DNA from: Akkermansia muciniphila
GTDB lineage: Bacteria > Verrucomicrobiota > Verrucomicrobiia > Verrucomicrobiales > V1-33
Direction: 5' to 3'
Assembly: GCA_943333275.1 (NCBI GenBank)
Contig: CALQSQ010000039.1
Span: forward strand, 1-46,543
Length of the DNA: 46,543 nucleotides
This document shows positions 42,301 to 46,543 of this stretch, piece after piece. The notes below the pieces were generated by a model. It was not told the DNA's origin. It searched no databases and worked only from the letters and a program-made list of their open reading frames with translations. The stretch's first letter is position 1. The number at the start of each line of letters is the position of its first letter. A program made the translations under genes and the position numbers.

Positions 42301-43804
42301 CGTTCTCTCCATGTCGGGCAATACCAATCTGAGTTGGTACCGAACGCAGAAGCACTCCTTGACAGTGACGTTCAGACGTGAGGTGGGGGTCGCGAAATAT
42401 AAACCTAATTTCCGGCCGTTTGCCGATGATGCTCGTACTCCAGCTACGTTCGGTGATGCGGGCACCGACGATCCAAAATATGACAGTCTAATCTTGCGAA
42501 ACCCGACCTTCGACACCTGGAGCATGACGGATAGCCAGCCGGATGCCAAGCCCCAGAATGCCACCTATGCCAAAGATGCTTATGCGAGAAACACACTCGC
42601 CACGCTCGGCCACCCACAACTCTACTACCGCTGGATACACCTCTACATCAACGGCCTCTACTGGGGAGCCCACCTGCTCAGCGAGAAAGCAGATGATGAC
42701 ACTTGTGAACGGCGTTTTGGTTCCGGAAATTACTACGTCTGGAAAGACGCTGCCGGGGATGTGGTCGGGGCTGATGTGGCCGTGCCCCCAGCCACGCTCA
42801 AGCCCTCCGAGGTCTGGGCAGATCTCTTGGCCAGGGGGGACGCGGTCCTGGCCAAAGCCGGGGCCACTCCCGCGCAGGATGCCACTGCAGAGTACGCTGC
42901 CGTGGAGTCCATCATGGATGTGGAGGGCTTTATCGACTATGTGCTGCTGCACGTCTATCTGGGGAACTTCGATTCCCTGACCAACAACGGACGCGTCTTC
43001 CGTAACATGAACGGCGGCAAGTTCCAGTGGCTGGCTTACGACGTGGAGGTGGGAGCGGATTCCATTAACCAGAACCGCGACTGCTTCCAATCCTGGTGGC
43101 CAGCCACCTGGAGCGCCACCCCACCGAAGAGCGAAGCTAGGCTGCTGTATGCGCTCAGCAAGCACCCGAAGTTTGCGCAGCGCTTCGGGGATCGTGCCTG
43201 GAAGCTCTGCTTCATGCCGCCCGCCCTCCAAACCCGAGCTGAAGACGGCCTCCTCACAGGAACTGGGCCGAGCGGTAAGGCCCAAGCTCTCTTCCAAGAG
43301 GCGGCGGATGAGTTTGAGCCGTTCCGGCTCTGCGAATCGCTACGTTGGGGCGCTGGGTATAACGGTATCTTCGCAGCCGCACCTAGAGTAACGATCGGCA
43401 CACCCTACGCGATCGGCACAGATCCCTTGGGTCCAGCAGGTGGCTTCTTCAATGCCCGCCGCACCACCGCGCAGAACCAACTCCAAGCGCGTGGCCTGCT
43501 CGCCAACATGACCACCAAGCCCATGTCCACCGTGACGCAAGCCGCGGACACCAACACCTGGATCATTACAGCACCCTCCACCAGCGGCTCCGAAACCTAC
43601 TTCAATCAAAATGGCGCGGTGATTGAGCCGGATGGTCCAAACACGTCCGCGGTGGGGACACTACTGGCCCCCGGCCAAACCGCCACCCTCACCGCTCCCT
43701 TCCACCTGATTGCCAGAACCCGGATCCCGCTCCCAGCGGGCACCACCGATGATACGCCTTACTGGTCTAACCTGCTCGACGTTCAACTCCCCACCCATCC
43801 ATGA
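39266..43804 (+). CDS. Large CotH-kinase / lamin-tail surface protein, possibly phase-variable
   Basis: The open frame runs from a TTG at 39266 (1512 residues), but the likely true start is ATG 39394, which is out of frame by one 8-base repeat unit. The body has an unknown N-terminal region, a calcium-loop-like RIDSDCDGLFDDEQ (about residue 535), a lamin-tail domain (about 586-750; VIINEFCANN, DWIELYNISDADINLTGYTLKDNSSKTYTF), a chitobiase C-terminal-like module (about 805-870; ATIYYTTNGADPTS) and a CotH kinase domain (about 1000-1330; GAHLLSEKADDDTCERRFG, WLAYDVEVGAD). Such proteins are extracellular. CotH kinases phosphorylate spore-coat or surface proteins. With one more 8-base unit, ATG 39394 would give a signal peptide ending CIPCNAQ and a 1472-residue product. 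Its TGA overlaps the ATG of the next gene. Confidence 0.85.
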   Translation: MEHSAGCFVLCLPIPSRYIKACPVFRHKVQCPSNLSPIHTPSRCKLPAHCSIAPLLHCSIAPLLWTLAIMISCIPCNAQTPDPWTRSLQDNHGYAQWPATVGMAYRIERLAGDRVWQPLPGIYYGLSQQLSEFIHQAPDEPALSAPNFVPPPRPPARTPQELPASSPSHTTPTPAQGIEGILVQEGLVHVDGSYRDLEVPILLQIRNWGADAAANVQVNLPLDFPFQDLLGGASAGTTLSVSGPEILSGALTANPNYNGTTDKRLLTGTDTLGNGTTDRLASLRLTLHFHFTSGFSIPNTPRFLYGVVSTRTAGANNGPSSWSATDGKPVLAGLGLSAYEPTQNRYQWPNLGNANAGGVTPVYFYQNAEIFRRTYMVAAFNDGSVRVTWFSPAEQRMVGFFYYGPGLMNMVKPGGGFYSGFANLSVYCPGSGFGYSPPYELPEGLPIMGCPTRVTLEMLAFGYNQAAPTTSAQFDDVPPGEQQAKDWFFAKRLELRARLVAQATPPSVPNPANLLNTDRDFTSSRQYFRVRRCRIDSDCDGLFDDEQAVLDPNWGSWWKWDQAWNTGGTGVPEAYKLYRQSTSPNRTVIINEFCANNTGHLKDPNPFPASNDSPDWIELYNISDADINLTGYTLKDNSSKTYTFLAGSPISHLLKKGEFMVVLCTGQDFQDSAIPPTPMADTAQFHRARFGLNNANAENLLLKNSAGVIVDELNYGGHNLNQFEGVSFGSYLDRFHAEAAVPLAWGYLEFPTPGARNSEGYDAVSSSSSSRELTLSVCGRVNGTTDEVALQPGVYSRQNYTYLTLNGVGGSIPEATIYYTTNGADPTSWSAVYDSAHPPVFDRSVTLKAVAVAPGRLPSRIAQASYIFKESVLGAAAGDPPPLPGHAPLAPQSRPPTYPEQSMRFAVDLGSSVKLYPDGVPMPYGVTTAGSVLSQNRAALMTQLSALPSLSLTVPVQDFFDRDTGGIYADSNNSASTGIDPKGNGWERVANMQWLFPNNEPPEFASLKSERCVLSMSGNTNLSWYRTQKHSLTVTFRREVGVAKYKPNFRPFADDARTPATFGDAGTDDPKYDSLILRNPTFDTWSMTDSQPDAKPQNATYAKDAYARNTLATLGHPQLYYRWIHLYINGLYWGAHLLSEKADDDTCERRFGSGNYYVWKDAAGDVVGADVAVPPATLKPSEVWADLLARGDAVLAKAGATPAQDATAEYAAVESIMDVEGFIDYVLLHVYLGNFDSLTNNGRVFRNMNGGKFQWLAYDVEVGADSINQNRDCFQSWWPATWSATPPKSEARLLYALSKHPKFAQRFGDRAWKLCFMPPALQTRAEDGLLTGTGPSGKAQALFQEAADEFEPFRLCESLRWGAGYNGIFAAAPRVTIGTPYAIGTDPLGPAGGFFNARRTTAQNQLQARGLLANMTTKPMSTVTQAADTNTWIITAPSTSGSETYFNQNGAVIEPDGPNTSAVGTLLAPGQTATLTAPFHLIARTRIPLPAGTTDDTPYWSNLLDVQLPTHP
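39328..39356 (+). promoter_or_regulatory. Predicted sigma70-type promoter of the CotH gene
   Basis: TTGCCC at 39328-39333 and TACAAT at 39351-39356 are separated by 17 bases, close to the housekeeping consensus (TTGACA, TATAAT). Transcription would start near 39363, giving a leader of about 30 bases before ATG 39394. The promoter lies downstream of the alternative TTG start at 39266, arguing that TTG is not used. Confidence 0.55.
39410..39456 (+). repeat. Tandem 8-base repeat, 5.9 copies, in the signal-peptide region
   Basis: The unit CATTGCTC is repeated five times without error from 39410 to 39449, followed by CATTGCT to 39456. Eight is not a multiple of three, so gain or loss of one unit shifts the frame. 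Translated, three units give LLHCSIAP repeats. It lies between ATG 39394 and the body of the CotH/lamin-tail gene. With the present copy number the ATG frame ends at a stop at 39493, after 33 codons. Confidence 0.95.
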
Positions 43805-44544
43805 AAACACTCCTAGCGCTATTTCTCTTGAGCGGCATGTCACAGGCAGCCACCGTTGCCACGGCCATTGTGCCTTACCGTTCAATAGAGGACAGTCCCT
43901 GGAAGGTGGCGGTCAAGGCAGGCGACGCCCTGACCTTTCTCAATCATTCCGCTGAGAGCTGTGATGATACGCTACTTCCACCAACGCTCCCAGATGGCTT
44001 GGGTGTGTATGATGATTACGGCGATTGTAGAACGCCCTGGGCCGTGGATTTTGGGTCAGCATCTGACCATAGCCGCAGTGTGGATGCCGACGATGGTCTT
44101 ATAGATGGAAGACTAAATGGCACGAGCCTTGAAGCACAAAGCTCATTTGTAACCTTCGGCGTGCAATTTTATCCGACGTCAGACGGCAAGCTGCCGCGGT
44201 GGTTTGGATTTGCCTCGTTGAGCGGACGCCGTATCACACCGCCAACTCTTCGTGTGTTTGGGGCTAGCGGTGATCTCCTAGACACAATCAATTTGATAGA
44301 CATGAATGATACCTTTCCCACCATTTCTTCCGGGGTAAGGTTCCAGGGATTTTTATTCGACCAGGAGGTGGGGAGAATCGAATTTGGTGGAGGACTTGTT
44401 ATCGACCATTTTCAATACGGCTACGGAGCCGCGCCCATTCCTGAGCCTGCGGGACTGGCGTTGATTGGAGCAGCTGGAGTGTTCGCGATAACCAGACGGC
44501 GGAGGGGAACTGGGCGCTGCGTAAAACGGGCTCGCAGCACCTGA
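43801..44544 (+). CDS. PEP-CTERM sorting-domain protein, copy 1
   Basis: A 247-residue exported protein. Signal peptide MKTLLALFLLSGMSQA, then ATVATAIVPYRSIEDSPWK, a middle domain with DDTLLPPTLPDGLGVYDDYGDCRTPWAV and a late IDHFQYGYGA. It ends with the sorting tripartite signal: PIPEPAG, a hydrophobic helix, and TRRRRG, to be recognised by an exosortase. The C-terminal tail after RRRR is longer than usual. Function of the middle domain is unknown; the family appears here as a tandem array. Its ATG overlaps the TGA of the large CotH gene (ATGA), so its translation should depend on that gene. Confidence 0.9.
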   Translation: MKTLLALFLLSGMSQAATVATAIVPYRSIEDSPWKVAVKAGDALTFLNHSAESCDDTLLPPTLPDGLGVYDDYGDCRTPWAVDFGSASDHSRSVDADDGLIDGRLNGTSLEAQSSFVTFGVQFYPTSDGKLPRWFGFASLSGRRITPPTLRVFGASGDLLDTINLIDMNDTFPTISSGVRFQGFLFDQEVGRIEFGGGLVIDHFQYGYGAAPIPEPAGLALIGAAGVFAITRRRRGTGRCVKRARST

Positions 44545-44553
44545 AAGGAAACC

Positions 44554-45303
44554 ATGAAGAGTATTCTCCTACTTTCTCTGCTCGGCGGCCTGTCTCACGC
44601 CGCCACCGTTGCCACTGCTATCGTGCCTTATCGCTCCATCGAAGACAGTCCATGGAAGACAGCCGTGAAGGCTGGGGACGCACTGACCTTTCTCAATCAC
44701 AAAGCTGAGAACTGTGATGACACGCTGCTTCCACCAACGCTCCCCGATGGTCTGGGTGTGTATGATGATTTCGGCGATTGCAGAACCCCTTGGGCGGTGC
44801 CCTTTGGAGCGGAAAATGTCTCAAATCGAAGCGTCGATGCTGACGACGGTAAGATAGATGGTAGTCTTCTTGGGCATAGTATTAGCAGGCTCACAAACAC
44901 ACCTTCGTTCACGATTCAATTTTTTCTAACTTCTGACAACAAGTATCCACGGTGGCTAGGATTTGCTTCAATGAACTATTTTGACACGGCACCGACTATG
45001 GATGTCTTCGGCGAAGGCGGTGGATTGCTAGAGACGATCAATTTGAGTGCCTTGAATAACGCGGTAGGAACGTCTCCTTATGCCAAGTTCCAAGGATTCC
45101 TTTTTGACATCCCCATCAGCAGTATTCGTTTCAATGGAGCCATCATCATCGACCATTTCCAATACGGCTACGGAGCCGCGCCCATTCCTGAGCCTGCGGG
45201 AATGGGGTTGCTTGGGGTGGCCGCAGCGTTAGGGTTAAACAGACGGCGGCGTGGGCCTGGCTACGCCGTAAAGCAGCCGTCCTCACTTCAAAGACAGGGA
45301 TGA
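44554..45303 (+). CDS. PEP-CTERM sorting-domain protein, copy 2
   Basis: A 249-residue paralogue of copy 1, sharing ATVATAIVPYRSIEDSPWK, DDTLLPPTLPDGLGVYDD(F)GDCRTPWAV, RSVDADDG.IDG and IDHFQYGYGAAPIPEPAG. The middle third is more divergent than the two ends, so the copies may have partly different ligands. The C-terminal signal is PEPAG, helix, NRRRRG. It starts nine bases after copy 1 with a good ribosome binding site (AAGGAAA). Its TGA overlaps the ATG of the broken third copy. Signal peptide and sorting signal imply display on the cell surface. Confidence 0.9.
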   Translation: MKSILLLSLLGGLSHAATVATAIVPYRSIEDSPWKTAVKAGDALTFLNHKAENCDDTLLPPTLPDGLGVYDDFGDCRTPWAVPFGAENVSNRSVDADDGKIDGSLLGHSISRLTNTPSFTIQFFLTSDNKYPRWLGFASMNYFDTAPTMDVFGEGGGLLETINLSALNNAVGTSPYAKFQGFLFDIPISSIRFNGAIIIDHFQYGYGAAPIPEPAGMGLLGVAAALGLNRRRRGPGYAVKQPSSLQRQG

Positions 45304-45566
45304 AGAGTGCCCTCCTTACTCTATGCCTGTCGGGTGGCATTGCGCACGCCGCCACCGTCGCCACCGCCATCGTGCCTTACCGTTCCATTGAGGACAGTCC
45401 GTGAAAAGTGGCGGTGAAGGCTGGCGACTTCCTGACCCTTAAAAATCATTACGCTGAGAACTGTGACGGCACGCTGCTTCGAGTGGCTCCTCCTGATGGC
45501 ATGGAAGCGTACGATGATTTCGCGGATTGTAGGACGACTTGGGTGGTTCCGGCCCTCACCGAATAG
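45300..45566 (+). pseudogene. PEP-CTERM paralogue, copy 3, broken
   Basis: The start matches copies 1 and 2 (signal peptide MKSALLTLCLSGGIAHA, then ATVATAIVPYRSIEDSP), but the next codon is TGA at 45402 where both other copies have TGG (Trp). After it the frame continues with KVAVKAGDFLTLKNH, GTLLRVAPPDGMEAYDDFADCRTTWVV and then ends at TAG. The C-terminal 160 residues with the sorting signal are missing. It abuts the 3' end of the convergent SDR gene, which probably replaced them. It overlaps copy 2 by ATGA. Confidence 0.9.
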
Positions 45567-46356
45567 GACCGACTGATCCCCCGCCATTCATCGCGAGATT
45601 TCCCCCATCCATGGGGATCAAAGTCCCTGTGATCCAGCTGGAGGCGTCGGAGGCGAGGAGGACGGCGAGGCCTTTGATGTCGTCGGGGTGGCCGAGGCGG
45701 CCGGCGGGGAGGCCGCTGAGGAATTTGTTTTCGAGGGCGGGATCGGCGGCGATGCGTTTTTCCAGTCCAGGGTTGAGGACCTGGGCGGGGAGGATGGCGT
45801 TGACGCGGACGCCGCGGCCGCTCCATTCGGTGCTGAGTTCGCGGGTCATTTGCGCGACGGCGCCCATGGCCATGCTATAGGCGATGTGGCTGCGGCCCAG
45901 GGCGGTGAGGCTGGCGAGGGATCCAATATTCACGATGCTTCCCCGACCCGCGGCAAGCATGCGGCGTCCGGCCTCCTGGCACATGCAGAAGCGCCCGAGG
46001 ACGAGATTGCGCCAGGTTTGTTCGACGGCGGAGAGTTCGATGTCCTCGGGCGCTCCGAGCATGCCTTCGCCTGCGACATTTCCCAGGAAATCGATGCGGC
46101 CAAATTCCCGATCCAACTGCGCGAAAAGCGGCCGGATCTGCTCCGGTTCGGAAACATTGCAGGGGGAGAAGACGGCGCGGCGGCCCATCTCCCTGGCTGC
46201 AGCGGCGGTGGCTTCGCCGCCAGCGGCATTCAGGTCGACAACGAGGAGATCCGCACCGGCCTCGGCGAGTGCCAGGGCCATGGCGCGGCCCATTCCCTGG
46301 GCAGCACCGGAGATGAGAGCGACTTTACCTGTGAGATCGAAGAGGGATGTGGGCAT
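45556..46356 (-). CDS. SDR family oxidoreductase, atypical active site
   Basis: A 266-residue short-chain dehydrogenase. Cofactor motif SGAAQGMGRA (GxxxGxG), the acidic VVDLN at the end of strand 2 that prefers NAD, GNVAGEG in place of NNAG, and the catalytic Ser in NIGSLAS. The catalytic Tyr is present in AYSMAMGAV, but the Lys of YxxxK is Met. The usual C-terminal WITGTLIPMDGGNLAMNG follows. Without Lys, ordinary catalysis is doubtful. Its ATG is four bases after the stop of the MFS gene, so the two form an operon, perhaps for sugar-acid use (inference). It converges with the broken PEP-CTERM copy. Confidence 0.88.
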   Translation of the reverse strand: MPTSLFDLTGKVALISGAAQGMGRAMALALAEAGADLLVVDLNAAGGEATAAAAREMGRRAVFSPCNVSEPEQIRPLFAQLDREFGRIDFLGNVAGEGMLGAPEDIELSAVEQTWRNLVLGRFCMCQEAGRRMLAAGRGSIVNIGSLASLTALGRSHIAYSMAMGAVAQMTRELSTEWSGRGVRVNAILPAQVLNPGLEKRIAADPALENKFLSGLPAGRLGHPDDIKGLAVLLASDASSWITGTLIPMDGGNLAMNGGGSVGPIR

Positions 46357-46359
46357 GGC

Positions 46360-46543
46360 TTATTTCGATGAAAGGGGCGGGGTGCGTTGGACTTTGACGA
46401 AACTCACAAGCACCGCACCGAGGAGATAGCAACCAGCCAGCAGAAACAACAGCTGGCTTTCCGTGTAGCCGTGAGTTTTCAACCAACCCATGGATGCATT
46501 GCCCCGCCATCCGGCGAGATTGGCACTCATCTTGATAAATCCG
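46360..46543 (-). CDS. C-terminal end of an MFS-type transporter (partial)
   Basis: The last 60 residues of a gene that continues beyond the window. They read GFIKMSANLAGWRGNASMGWLKTHG, then a membrane helix ESQLLFLLAGCYLLGAVLVSF, and a short basic tail KVQRTPPLSSK. The loop followed by a final helix is like the end of major-facilitator permeases of the anion:cation symporter type, but so little is present that this is tentative. It ends four bases before the SDR start, which suggests a transporter-dehydrogenase operon. Confidence 0.5.
   Translation of the reverse strand, partial: GFIKMSANLAGWRGNASMGWLKTHGYTESQLLFLLAGCYLLGAVLVSFVKVQRTPPLSSK

Noticed and set aside
1..46543. Integrase, tRNA attachment site or prophage
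   Set aside because: I searched the translated frames and saw no integrase, recombinase, phage structural protein or tRNA-like cloverleaf; the island character rests on gene content and repeats only.

Overview
The window looks like a chromosomal segment of a Verrucomicrobiota (PVC superphylum) bacterium. This is inferred from gene content: a DUF1501 protein coupled to a DUF1549/DUF1553 c-heme protein, tandem PEP-CTERM proteins, a CotH/lamin-tail surface protein, several secreted sulfatases, an MlaA-hydrolase fusion and high G+C. No rRNA, tRNA, CRISPR array, integrase or transposase was recognised.

Layout. 0.26-2.0 kb: a TPR protein and a DUF502 membrane protein. 2.0-20.1 kb, nearly all on the minus strand: an exported catabolic-looking island with two amidohydrolase-3 genes, a HAD phosphatase and a truncated second copy, a DUF1254/DUF1214 protein, two arylsulfatases and an SphA-like outer-membrane protein. 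Inside it sit a bacterial nitric oxide synthase (NOS) oxygenase bracketed by a REP-like direct repeat, a NarL-type two-component system, and a RhuM/DUF1016 pair with a defence flavour. 20.4-30.7 kb: YidB-like protein, Kup potassium transporter, the DUF1549/DUF1553 and DUF1501 pair, a 3D-domain protein, a DASS/SLC13 permease and an Rrf2 regulator. 31-39 kb: MlaA-alpha/beta-hydrolase fusion, D-2-hydroxyacid dehydrogenase, CIA30-fasciclin lipid/surface-type protein, and 2-oxoacid dehydrogenase E2 plus a fused E1 alpha/beta. 39.3-45.6 kb, plus strand: a very large CotH/lamin-tail protein followed by three tandem PEP-CTERM paralogues, the last one broken. The end holds an SDR oxidoreductase and the tail of an MFS transporter.

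How it may work together. The signal peptides of the sulfatases, HAD, DUF1254 and amidohydrolases point to periplasmic removal of sulfate and hydrolysis of an organic substrate, with the SphA-like barrel as a possible entry route; the DASS permease and the cysteine-bearing Rrf2 regulator could connect this to sulfur supply. That link is inference.

Most interesting observation. The CotH/lamin-tail gene carries 5.9 copies of an 8-base repeat inside its predicted signal peptide. The best ATG, placed 38 bases after a good promoter, is out of frame with the 4.3-kb body of the gene; adding exactly one 8-base unit restores a perfect signal peptide fused to the body. This looks like a phase-variable ON/OFF switch, captured here in the OFF state, controlling a surface protein and the PEP-CTERM genes translationally coupled behind it. 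Other notable points are the NOS with a Trp-to-His change in its substrate motif, an SDR lacking its catalytic lysine, a perfect 21-bp inverted repeat ahead of the SphA-like gene, and Shine-Dalgarno-free A/C-rich leaders on many genes.
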